DNA of 5,350 nt from CAYJBH01 sp964368625 (GTDB taxonomy: Bacteria > Bacillota > Clostridia > Oscillospirales > Ruminococcaceae): NCBI GenBank assembly GCA_964368625.1, contig CAYJBH010000070.1, positions 1 to 5,350 on the forward strand, in the 5' to 3' direction. This document shows positions 1 through 5,345 of the stretch, one piece after another (within the stretch, counting starts at the first letter, position 1; each line of letters opens with the position of its first letter). The notes under the pieces are model-generated. The model was not told the DNA's origin and did no database searches. It saw only the letters and a program-made list of their open reading frames with translations. The position numbers were made by a program, and so were the translations under genes.

Positions 1-41
1 TTATCTCCACCGGAGGTGGAGCTATTGGAAATATTGATTAA
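1..41 (+). CDS. possible C-terminal end of a truncated upstream gene
   Basis: In frame 3 the window opens with codons reading ISTGGGAIGNID followed by a TAA stop at 39-41. The glycine-rich, non-repetitive residue choice looks like a genuine protein C-terminus, and non-coding, repeat-bearing DNA begins just after it. Only 12 codons are visible, so no family can be named. The same bases contain a short inverted repeat (CTCCAC/GTGGAG with a 5-nt spacer, 5-21). Frame 1 is also open from the left edge to a stop at 160-162, but it runs through the repeat at 146-174 and looks less gene-like. The call depends on sequence left of the window. Confidence 0.3.
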   Translation, partial: ISTGGGAIGNID

Positions 42-145
42 CTCTCTTCGTTCGTTATTTTGCAAGCAAAAACTCAATATTTCTCGTGCTTTTAGGTTCG
101 GGTTGTTTGTGTTATATGAAAAATGTACAATGTCTCAGATGGTTT

Positions 146-174
146 GTAGGGGCGACCTTTGATCGTCCGCCCAC
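146..174. repeat. GGGGCGAC-type intergenic hairpin repeat, copy 1
   Basis: The segment reads GTAGGGGCGACC, TTTGAT, then CGTCCGCCCAC. The GGGCG-AC arm pairs with GT-CGCCC around a bulged C, making an imperfect hairpin. It shares the GGCGACC...CGCCC pattern with the unit at 253-272. From general knowledge, dispersed short repeats of the form GTAGGGGCGACC...GGTCGCCCG are common between genes in clostridial genomes. Calling this one a family member is inference, and its function is unknown. Confidence 0.45.
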
Positions 175-252
175 TGATAAAACCAACGTAAATGAAAATG
201 CAAAGATATTATTCATCTGCATTTAATCATAGTTTTGCGAAATGAATTAGAC

Positions 253-272
253 GGCGCGACCATAGGTCGCCC
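253..272. repeat. GGCGCGACC/GGTCGCCC hairpin repeat, copy 2
   Basis: A perfect 6-bp stem, GCGACC (256-261) with GGTCGC (265-270), closes an ATA loop and is flanked by GG and CC. It resembles the unit at 146-174 and lies about 80 bases from it. The pair may be two ends of one degenerate element or two independent copies of a dispersed intergenic repeat. The stem is GC-rich but has no T tract on either side, so it is unlikely to be a terminator. Confidence 0.45.
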
Positions 273-316
273 ATACAAAATAGAATATATGTTAGCAAAA
301 GCAATTTCTAATAAGA

Positions 317-343
317 GGTTACGACAAAAAACATGTCGTAACC
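317..343. terminator. probable bidirectional rho-independent terminator
   Basis: A perfect 10-bp inverted repeat, GGTTACGACA (317-326) and TGTCGTAACC (334-343), encloses a 7-base A-rich loop. It starts 28 bases beyond the stop of the minus-strand coiled-coil gene, where a terminator is expected. On the minus strand the stem is followed by a weak tract (TCTTATTA). On the plus strand it is followed by a better T-rich run (CCTTTTGTTCTTTATTT). It could therefore end transcription from both sides. The stem is certain, while efficiency in each direction is inferred. Confidence 0.65.
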
Positions 344-371
344 CCTTTTGTTCTTTATTTAGAAATTAATT

Positions 372-1169
372 TTACAGGCTCTCGTTGACGATATCTACGC
401 CACTTGTGCCATCGGCATCTGTTGCGGTAGCCTCACGTTGTTTTTCTACCCAGCTCTTTATCTCATCCTCGGTCGGGAACTGCAGGCTACCCTGTGTCTT
501 TTCCTGTTCCTCCTGCGGTTTTTGTTCCTGATCCTGCTTTATCTCTTCCATAATCTCGGCACCCGCCTTGGCGAGGGAACTCTCGGCTCCGTCTATGCGT
601 TTGTTTATCTCGTCTAGCTCGTCACGCTTGCTCTCGAGGGCGCTAACACCATCCGACTTAAGCTCTGACTTTATTACGTTCGCTCTGCCCTCTAACCTAC
701 TTTTAGCCGAGTCGATTACCTCCATCTGCTTTATATCGCCGGCAATAAAGGATAGGTTTGTAAGCCGCTTTGTTTCGGATTCCTCCTCGGGTTTATCCTT
801 TTCGTTCTTTTTAGAAGATTCCTCGGCGGCCTCCTCCAGCTGTTGTTGCATAAGCTCGGCTATCTGATCTTCAATGCCTTTAAGCTGATCGTTATACTGT
901 TCTAAAATAAGCTCTATATCCTTTATACTGCCACCACCTTCAATGGTTTCACCTATAAGCTCGCTGCGCCTTTCCTGCAAATTCTGCTTATTATTCATAA
1001 GTGTCTCTATCAAGGATGTAACACGGCCCTTTTGTGAAATATCAACAACATCGTTGCGCATAACAAAAACCGGTTGCCCCGACTCCTCGGTACTACCGGA
1101 ACGCGCAGCAATACTTCGATTAACCGCGGCCGCATTAAATAAAGATTGTTGAGCTATAGAGTTAATCAT
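372..1169 (-). CDS. charged coiled-coil protein of unknown function, sigma-28-type promoter
   Basis: This gene encodes 265 residues that I do not recognise as a named family. An N-terminal segment of about 35 residues with little charge is followed by DVVDISQKGR at 40-49. Two long heptad-like, Glu/Lys/Gln-rich coiled-coil stretches (about 52-117 and 145-215) flank an acidic low-complexity linker (about 112-135). A polar tail follows, with a short amphipathic FPTEDEIKSWVEKQ segment near 231-244. There is no cysteine, signal peptide or membrane segment, so it is probably cytoplasmic unless exported by a specialised route. I chose the ATG at 1169 because AGAGG lies 10 bases upstream; an in-frame ATG at 1187 would add six residues but has no ribosome binding site. 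The D-x-V-x-I-S-x-x-(G/A)-R pattern recalls short motifs in FlgM-like and other motility proteins. Together with the promoter, that suggests, but does not prove, a flagellar or motility-regulon role. Confidence 0.85.
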   Translation of the reverse strand: MINSIAQQSLFNAAAVNRSIAARSGSTEESGQPVFVMRNDVVDISQKGRVTSLIETLMNNKQNLQERRSELIGETIEGGGSIKDIELILEQYNDQLKGIEDQIAELMQQQLEEAAEESSKKNEKDKPEEESETKRLTNLSFIAGDIKQMEVIDSAKSRLEGRANVIKSELKSDGVSALESKRDELDEINKRIDGAESSLAKAGAEIMEEIKQDQEQKPQEEQEKTQGSLQFPTEDEIKSWVEKQREATATDADGTSGVDIVNESL

Positions 1170-1217
1170 TATAGTTTTTCCTCTCATTCGTTTTGTCGAT
1201 TTTCACTACTTAATAAT

Positions 1218-1245
1218 ATAATCGGTAGAGATATTTTTTTCTTTA
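1218..1245 (-). promoter_or_regulatory. sigma-28 (SigD/FliA)-like promoter of the coiled-coil gene
   Basis: Read on the minus strand, TAAAG begins at 1245, and ACCGATTAT (1226-1218) follows the TAAA after exactly 15 bases. The known sigma-28 consensus is TAAA-N15-GCCGATAA (SigD: GCCGATAT), so the -35 core, the spacing and the CCGAT core all match. Transcription would start near 1211, leaving a leader of about 40 bases before the ATG at 1169. No good sigma-A -35 box pairs with the overlapping TATATT. Such matches can arise by chance in AT-rich DNA, but the position directly before an otherwise promoterless gene supports it. Confidence 0.6.
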
Positions 1246-1264
1246 GAAATTTTAAGTAAAATAT

Positions 1265-1303
1265 AAAACATCCCACCGACGTAAACCGATGGGATGTTTT
1301 TTT
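1265..1303. terminator. rho-independent terminator downstream of the DUF1540 gene
   Basis: A perfect 11-bp inverted repeat, AAAACATCCCA (1265-1275) and TGGGATGTTTT (1290-1300), surrounds a 14-base loop. It begins 15 bases past the stop of the minus-strand DUF1540 gene, and on that strand the stem runs into TTTTATATTTTACTT, a good terminator tail. On the plus strand it is followed by seven T (1297-1303), so it can work both ways. It separates the DUF1540 gene from the coiled-coil gene, which supports independent transcription of the two. Confidence 0.85.
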
Positions 1304-1317
1304 ATAGGGAAACATGC

Positions 1318-1479
1318 TTATTTGCAACATTCCTTAAAGTTTTTGCAAAAATGTGGGGTTTCCATTGCCTTTTGGCCGGTTGTTTGGTTTGTTACATGGA
1401 TTTTATCTAGCTGACAGCGATCGCCTGATGCATAGTGTTCACACTGGGTTACGTTACAGCTTACTCCTGAATTCATCAT
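1318..1479 (-). CDS. DUF1540 family cysteine-rich miniprotein
   Basis: A 53-residue protein starts MMNSGVSCNV and ends FKECCK. It has seven cysteines (positions 8, 13, 22, 45, 51 and 52 among them form the pattern C-x4-C-x8-C, then TPHFC-x5-CC). The arrangement C-x-V-x-x-C-x-x-Y...C-x-L-x-x-I-x-V...T-x-x-F-C matches the DUF1540 domain as I know it: a short domain of unknown function common in Clostridia and probably metal-binding through its cysteines. The upstream ATG of two adjacent ones is chosen because AAAAAAGGAG (1498-1489) lies 9 bases before it, and a terminator follows the stop. There is no signal peptide or membrane segment. Metal binding is inferred; the biological role of the family is not established to my knowledge. 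Confidence 0.88.
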   Translation of the reverse strand: MMNSGVSCNVTQCEHYASGDRCQLDKIHVTNQTTGQKAMETPHFCKNFKECCK

Positions 1480-1488
1480 TGGTTTAAT

Positions 1489-1498
1489 CTCCTTTTTT
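1489..1498 (-). promoter_or_regulatory. ribosome binding site of the DUF1540 gene
   Basis: On the minus strand AAAAAAGGAG ends 9 bases before the ATG at 1479-1477. The spacing to the second ATG (1476-1474) would be 12, so this site decides for the first. It is the main evidence that this very short frame is translated. Confidence 0.75.
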
Positions 1499-1630
1499 GT
1501 TTACTAAATTCATTAAGGTTATAGCGCTATGGCTAAAATCTTATACAAAGCTGAAAAGCTTTATGAAGATATTGTTAACAAAAGTTTAATATTTATTCGT
1601 ATTTTTTGCCCTAATTTTTTATTTTTTCTA
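1499..1630. other. divergent AT-rich intergenic spacer
   Basis: This stretch separates the minus-strand DUF1540 gene from the promoter of the plus-strand sugar operon. It must contain the DUF1540 promoter, but I see no convincing -35/-10 pair for it: TATAAG and TATAAC hexamers occur on the minus strand without good -35 partners. It also holds a 10-bp palindrome ATAGCGCTAT (1521-1530) and a small AAAGCT-GAAA-AGCTTT hairpin (1547-1562). The very T-rich run before 1631 could act as an UP element for the operon promoter. Confidence 0.5.
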
Positions 1631-1659
1631 TTGACATCCCGCCGCTTACGTGTTATTAT
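1631..1659 (+). promoter_or_regulatory. strong sigma-A promoter of the lacI-kinase-dehydrogenase operon
   Basis: A perfect -35 box TTGACA (1631-1636) is followed after exactly 17 bases by TATTAT (1654-1659), five of six matches to the -10 consensus. The preceding 20 or more bases are A/T-rich. The predicted start is near 1666, inside the left arm of the palindromic operator, so repressor binding would block RNA polymerase directly. Confidence 0.85.
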
Positions 1660-1694
1660 ATCCTCAAAAGCGAAACGTTTCGCTTTTGAGGATA
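1659..1694. promoter_or_regulatory. 36-bp perfect palindromic operator, probably for the adjacent LacI-family repressor
   Basis: All 18 base pairs around the centre (between 1676 and 1677) are symmetric. The core is GCGAAACGTTTCGC, flanked on each side by AAA(A) and CCTC/GAGG arms. A central CG with AAACGTTT is characteristic of LacI-family operators, in which the hinge leucine inserts at the central CpG. The palindrome overlaps the last base of the -10 box and the transcription start, and its right edge touches the AGGAGG ribosome binding site. Family operators are usually about 14-20 bp, so the perfect symmetry extends well beyond what one dimer needs. Negative autoregulation is inferred. 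Confidence 0.88.
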
Positions 1695-1699
1695 GGAGG
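1694..1699 (+). promoter_or_regulatory. ribosome binding site selecting the TTG start of the repressor
   Basis: AGGAGG is a full Shine-Dalgarno match placed 5 bases before TTG at 1705. No ATG or GTG nearby gives the conserved LacI N-terminus, so this site and the family alignment together fix the rare TTG start. Confidence 0.85.
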
Positions 1700-1704
1700 T
1701 CGTT

Positions 1705-2697
1705 TTGGCTACTATAAAGGATATTTCAAGGGAAACCGGTCTCGGCCTTGCAACCGTTTCAAAGTATCTTAACGGCGGTAATGTTAGACCCGAAAACAAA
1801 ATTTTGCTACAAAAAACCATCGAGCGACTAGGCTATACCATGAACAACACCGCAAGAGCGTTAAAAACCAATAAAACCCATATTATAGGAATAGTTATTC
1901 CAGAACTTTCCAATCTTTTTATAACGACAATTATAACCGAGGTAGAGGATATTCTTCGCAAAAGCGGCTATGGTGTTTTGGTTGCCGATTGCCGAAGCAA
2001 CCCCGAGCTTGAACATCAATCGGTAGAGTTTTTACTATCAAAACAGGTAGATGGTATTATAAATGTTCCGGTTGGTACAAGCGGAGACCACCTTTCATCT
2101 GTAAAGGAAAAAGGCTTGCCGGTTGTTTTGGTGGATAGGAGATTACCGATAGATTATGCAGACTTTGTTGGGGTAGACAATATATATGCAGGCGAGATGG
2201 CAACCGAACTTCTTTTATCTGCAAACCCTAAAGATATCGCCATCATATCCGGACCGGAAAATCTTTCTACCGCAAAGGATCGTGTTATAGGCTATAAAAA
2301 TGCGCTAAAAAAACAAAAAATACTAATTAAAACCGAAAATATAATTCACTCAGATTTCACCATAGAAAGTGGCTACCAAAACATGAAGAATCTGCTAAAG
2401 AACCCTAAAGATATTACGGCGGTTTTTACAACTAACTATGAAATAACCGTGGGGGCTATCATAGCCTTAAACGAGCTATCGATAAAGATACCAAAACAAC
2501 TTTCGGTTGTTGGATTTGATAACATCGAGCTTTCGAGGGTTATAAACCCAAAGCTAACTATAGTTGCACAGCCGATTAAAGACATTGCGATAATGACGGC
2601 AAAAACCATGCTTGCAAGGCTTAGCGGCGATGAAGATAGGAAAACCATACTTTTAAACCCCTATGTTGAAAATGGAAAAACGATAAGAAAGCAGTAG
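1705..2697 (+). CDS. LacI-family transcriptional repressor
   Basis: The 330-residue length is normal for the family. The N-terminus MATIKDISRETGLGLATVSK is the DNA-binding helix-turn-helix (about 3-23), with the recognition helix at LATVSKYLN. The hinge NNTARALK (47-54) carries the leucine (L53) that inserts at the central CpG of family operators. From about residue 58 (THIIGIVIPELSNLF) to the end lies the periplasmic-binding-protein-like effector and dimerisation core, including VDGIINVP, VDRRLPIDYADFVGVDN, VVGFDNIELSR and LTIVAQP. No C-terminal tetramerisation helix like that of E. coli LacI is evident, so a dimer is expected. Translation starts at TTG behind a perfect AGGAGG. It is the first gene of the operon, directly behind the palindromic operator, which points to autoregulation and control of the kinase and dehydrogenase. 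Its effector is unknown; a polyol, ketose or sugar phosphate of the pathway is the reasonable guess. Its coding sequence looks more AT-rich than the two enzyme genes. Confidence 0.95.
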   Translation: MATIKDISRETGLGLATVSKYLNGGNVRPENKILLQKTIERLGYTMNNTARALKTNKTHIIGIVIPELSNLFITTIITEVEDILRKSGYGVLVADCRSNPELEHQSVEFLLSKQVDGIINVPVGTSGDHLSSVKEKGLPVVLVDRRLPIDYADFVGVDNIYAGEMATELLLSANPKDIAIISGPENLSTAKDRVIGYKNALKKQKILIKTENIIHSDFTIESGYQNMKNLLKNPKDITAVFTTNYEITVGAIIALNELSIKIPKQLSVVGFDNIELSRVINPKLTIVAQPIKDIAIMTAKTMLARLSGDEDRKTILLNPYVENGKTIRKQ

Positions 2698-2725
2698 ATA
2701 GACGCTAATTTAGAAAGGATTTTTT

Positions 2726-4222
2726 ATGTCTGATATCCTACTTGGAATTGATGTAGGTACCTCCAGCTGTAAGGTTGCCGCCTTTGATAAAAGCGGATGT
2801 GTTGTTGCACAAAGCTTTGGCGATTACGAGGTTTATCACCCACATGTTGGCTGGGCAGAGCAGAACCCGATGGAGTGGTGGTCTGCCATTATTGGCTGTT
2901 TAAAGGAGATAACCACCAAGGTTAACCCCGCCTCGATAAAGGGAATAGGTATCGATGGGCAGAGCTGGTCTGCCATTGCCATTAACAAGGATAAAAAGGT
3001 TCTTTGCAATACACCTATCTGGTTCGATACCCGTGCTAAAGATATCTGTGAGAGGGTTAAGGCAGAGTTTGGTAAAAATGCCTTTTTTGAAATTTCGGGT
3101 AATCCTTTCGAGCCGTCTTACACCCTACCGAAGATTATCTGGTATAAAGAAAATACACCTGAGATTTACAACAACACCTATAAAATTTTGCAGTCTAACA
3201 GCTTTATTGTTATGATGCTTACCGGCGAAATTTCTCAAGAGTATTCGCAGGGGTACGGACTGCAGTGTTACGACATTAAAAAGCGTTCTTGGGACTATTC
3301 GGTTCTTGAAAAGCTGGGACTTAGAACCGATATCCTTCCTGATTTTTACGAGTGTAGCGATGTTGTTGGACACGTTACCTCCGAGGTAGCAGAGCTAACC
3401 GGACTCGTTTCCGGCACTCCGGTTGTTGCCGGTGGGCTTGATGCCGCCTGTGGCACGCTTGGTGTTGGGGTTATACACAACGGCGAAACACAGGAGCAGG
3501 GTGGACAGGCAGGAGGCATGAGCATCTGCGAGGATACGCCGATAGCTCATGAAGCGCTTATCCTCTCGGAGCATGTTGTTGCAGGAAAATGGCTGTTGCA
3601 GGGCGGAACAGTTGGCGGCGGCGGCGTTGTTAACTGGTTTGAGCGAACCTTTTTTGAGCATGAGCGCGACGAGGTTACTAAAAAGCCCAACTTTAAAAAG
3701 CTGGACGAGCTTGCCGCCGAGGTAGAGCCCTGTTGTGAGGGATTGTTATTCCTTCCCTATATGTCCGGCGAGCGTTCACCCATCTGGGACCCCGATGCAA
3801 CCGGAGTATATTTCGGTGTCGATTTTTCTAAAACCAAGGCACATTTTATCAGAGCCTCTATGGAGGGCGTTGCCTTTTCGCTTGAACACAACCTAAAGGT
3901 AGCCGAGGATAGCGGTGCTAAGGTTGATATTTTATACTCTATGGGTGGAGCTGCCAACAGCAAATTCTGGACCCAGCTTAAGGCAGACGTAACCGGAAAA
4001 GAGATTGCAATACCAAACTCGGATGCCGCATCAACGCTCGGCGCCGTTATTCTTGCCGGTGTGGGGGTTGGAATATATAAGGATTTTGATGATGCGGTTG
4101 CAAACACGATAAAGATAAGCCGCAGACACATGCCAAACAAGGAACTTTACGGAAAATATCAAGAATCGATGAAAAAATATTTAGCGTTATACGAGAACAC
4201 TAAACATTTAATGAAAAAATAA
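2726..4222 (+). CDS. xylB: FGGY-family carbohydrate kinase, xylulokinase-like
   Basis: The 498-residue length is typical for cytoplasmic FGGY kinases, which transfer phosphate from ATP to a sugar or ketose. The N-terminal actin-like domain opens with GIDVGTSSCK (7-16), the phosphate-binding loop. HVGWAEQNPMEWW and GIDGQSWSAI (75-84) occupy the place of the GISGQMHG substrate motif of classical xylulokinase. WFDTRA (99-104) follows, and GGLDAACGTLG (236-246) contains the presumed catalytic base D239. The C-terminal domain shows LPYMSGERSPIWDPDATGVYFG (343-364) and the second FGGY signature GGAANSKFWTQLKADV (407-422). AGAAAGGA lies just upstream of the ATG. It starts 28 bases after the repressor and ends 15 bases before the dehydrogenase. 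All core residues appear intact. The family is secure, but the substrate is not: D-xylulose is the default, and the altered GQSWS motif and the neighbouring GatD-like enzyme leave other ketoses or a polyol open. Confidence 0.93.
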   Translation: MSDILLGIDVGTSSCKVAAFDKSGCVVAQSFGDYEVYHPHVGWAEQNPMEWWSAIIGCLKEITTKVNPASIKGIGIDGQSWSAIAINKDKKVLCNTPIWFDTRAKDICERVKAEFGKNAFFEISGNPFEPSYTLPKIIWYKENTPEIYNNTYKILQSNSFIVMMLTGEISQEYSQGYGLQCYDIKKRSWDYSVLEKLGLRTDILPDFYECSDVVGHVTSEVAELTGLVSGTPVVAGGLDAACGTLGVGVIHNGETQEQGGQAGGMSICEDTPIAHEALILSEHVVAGKWLLQGGTVGGGGVVNWFERTFFEHERDEVTKKPNFKKLDELAAEVEPCCEGLLFLPYMSGERSPIWDPDATGVYFGVDFSKTKAHFIRASMEGVAFSLEHNLKVAEDSGAKVDILYSMGGAANSKFWTQLKADVTGKEIAIPNSDAASTLGAVILAGVGVGIYKDFDDAVANTIKISRRHMPNKELYGKYQESMKKYLALYENTKHLMKK

Positions 4223-4237
4223 GGAGTGGGAGCAACA

Positions 4238-5287
4238 ATGAAAGCAGGAGTTTTATTTGCCAACAAGGACATTAGGTATACCGACTTTCCGGAACCGCAG
4301 ATTGTTAAGGATACCGATGTTAAGATAAGGATACGTGCTACCGGTATCTGCGGAAGCGATGTTCCGAGGGTTCACGATAACGGCGCGCATTTCTACCCGA
4401 TAGTTTTAGGGCACGAGTTTGCCGGCGATGTTGCCGAGGTTGGCTCGGCTGTAACATCGGTTAAGGTGGGCGACACTGTAACTGCCGCACCGCTTCTCCC
4501 CTGCATGAGCTGTGACGACTGTTTAACAGGCCAGTATGCGCTCTGCAAAAAATACAGCTTTGTGGGAAGCCGCGAACCCGGCAGCTTTGCCGACTATGTG
4601 GTTGTTCCTGCCGGCAATGTTGTTAAATATGATTCATCGATACCATATGCCGATGCCGCAATGTTCGAGCCGTCTACCGTGGCACTTCACGGACTTTATT
4701 GTAACGACTTTAAGCCGGGCGAGGATGTTGCGATTATAGGGTGCGGAACTATTGGCATATTCATGCTGCAATGGGCAAGAATTATGGGCGCAAAAAGGAT
4801 AGTAGGTTTCGATGTTGGCGAGGAGAGGTTAAACCTTGCTACCGAGATGGGCGCAGACTATGTTATAAACTCTACCGACGAGGATTATATAGAAAAGGCG
4901 ATGGAGTTTACAGGCGGTAAGGGGTTTAAATATGTGTTCGAGATGGTGGGTCATCCTTCAACACTGCTAACGGCGTTTAAGCTTGCCTCTAACAAGGCAA
5001 ACATATGCGCCGTTGGAACACCGCATACCGACGTTGTTTTTGGATACAAGGAATGGGAGCTTATGAACCGCAAGGAGTTTAAGCTAACAGGAAGCTGGAT
5101 GAGCTATTCTGCACCCTACCCAGGCAAGGAGTGGGAGCTAACGGCACACTACCTAAAAACAGGAGAGCTAAAGGTTCACCCCGACTTTATATTTAAAAAG
5201 TTCTCGATGAGCGAAATAGACAAAGCCTTCGCGTTGTACGAAAACCCTCGCGACGTAAAAGGTAAGGTAATGTTGATTAACCCTTAA
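4238..5287 (+). CDS. gatD: zinc-dependent medium-chain dehydrogenase, galactitol-1-phosphate 5-dehydrogenase-like
   Basis: The product has 349 residues and belongs to the medium-chain (alcohol/sorbitol) dehydrogenase family. The GroES-like domain carries GICGSDVPR with C38, then LGHEF with H59/E60, and FEPSTVALH with E144, the expected catalytic zinc set. Four cysteines at 89, 92, 95 and 103 form the structural zinc lobe. The Rossmann domain has GCGTIG (168-173) and D192 at the end of the second strand, which favours NAD over NADP. Stretches such as DNGAHFYPIVLGHEF, PLLPC, YSFVGSR and GSWMSYSAPYPGKEWE closely follow E. coli GatD as I recall it, including the zinc-ligand positions. GatD oxidises galactitol-1-phosphate to tagatose-6-phosphate; related enzymes act on unphosphorylated polyols. 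I prefer the ATG at 4238 over a GTG at 4226, because AAGGAG (4221-4226) and GGGAG (4228-4232) are its ribosome binding sites and the N-terminus MKAGVLF aligns with the family. The first of these sites overlaps the stop of the kinase, indicating translational coupling. Polyol specificity is not determined. Confidence 0.93.
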   Translation: MKAGVLFANKDIRYTDFPEPQIVKDTDVKIRIRATGICGSDVPRVHDNGAHFYPIVLGHEFAGDVAEVGSAVTSVKVGDTVTAAPLLPCMSCDDCLTGQYALCKKYSFVGSREPGSFADYVVVPAGNVVKYDSSIPYADAAMFEPSTVALHGLYCNDFKPGEDVAIIGCGTIGIFMLQWARIMGAKRIVGFDVGEERLNLATEMGADYVINSTDEDYIEKAMEFTGGKGFKYVFEMVGHPSTLLTAFKLASNKANICAVGTPHTDVVFGYKEWELMNRKEFKLTGSWMSYSAPYPGKEWELTAHYLKTGELKVHPDFIFKKFSMSEIDKAFALYENPRDVKGKVMLINP

Positions 5288-5314
5288 CAAATCGTCTTGC
5301 ATAGCGAGCCGAAC

Positions 5315-5345
5315 ATCTTGCTTCGCAAGATACCGTTGCTTTTTG
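5315..5345 (+). terminator. weak candidate terminator hairpin after the dehydrogenase
   Basis: A 7-bp perfect stem ATCTTGC (5315-5321) and GCAAGAT (5325-5331) closes a TTC loop 27 bases after the stop. A five-T run (5340-5344) follows, but only eight bases after the stem, so the shape is poor for rho-independent termination. It may instead be a dispersed repeat or part of the next feature beyond the window. Confidence 0.3.

Larger units (their letters stand above)
42..371. other. non-coding intergenic region with hairpin repeats
   Basis: About 330 bases hold no gene that I can support: no frame combines a start, a ribosome binding site and coding-like composition. The region is AT-rich apart from two GC-rich hairpin units (146-174 and 253-272) and ends in a strong inverted repeat (317-343) next to the stop of the minus-strand gene. 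If the gene ending near 41 is real, this is a spacer between converging genes. Confidence 0.6.

Noticed and set aside
146..272. CRISPR-like repeat array
   Set aside because: There are only two imperfect units, they differ in sequence, and no further spaced copies or cas genes are present.
568..867. 99-aa serine-rich plus-strand open frame
   Set aside because: It is the antisense reading of the Glu/Lys-rich coiled-coil gene; the serine and leucine runs follow from that gene's codons.
1170..1187. Upstream ATG at 1187 as start of the coiled-coil gene
   Set aside because: No Shine-Dalgarno sequence precedes it, and the six extra codons contain the AGAGG that serves the ATG at 1169.
1521..1530. 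Palindrome ATAGCGCTAT as a second operator
   Set aside because: The symmetry stops at 10 bp, the centre is GC rather than CG, and it shares no sequence with the operator at 1659-1694.
1670..1683. CcpA catabolite-response element in the operator core
   Set aside because: The central AACG resembles a cre site, but the outer positions (GCG...CGC) do not fit the TGWAANCG...CA pattern, and the palindrome is better explained by the adjacent repressor.
1529..1717. 62-aa plus-strand open frame
   Set aside because: It has no ribosome binding site, spans the operon promoter, the palindrome and the repressor start, and its hydrophobic, Phe-rich middle is just the translated T-rich spacer.
3757..4140. 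127-aa minus-strand open frame inside the kinase gene
   Set aside because: It lies antisense within conserved FGGY motifs, has no ribosome binding site and no recognisable domain; it is a shadow of the kinase gene.
4226..4237. GTG at 4226 as start of the dehydrogenase
   Set aside because: It lies within the ribosome binding region itself, and the family N-terminus begins at the ATG at 4238.
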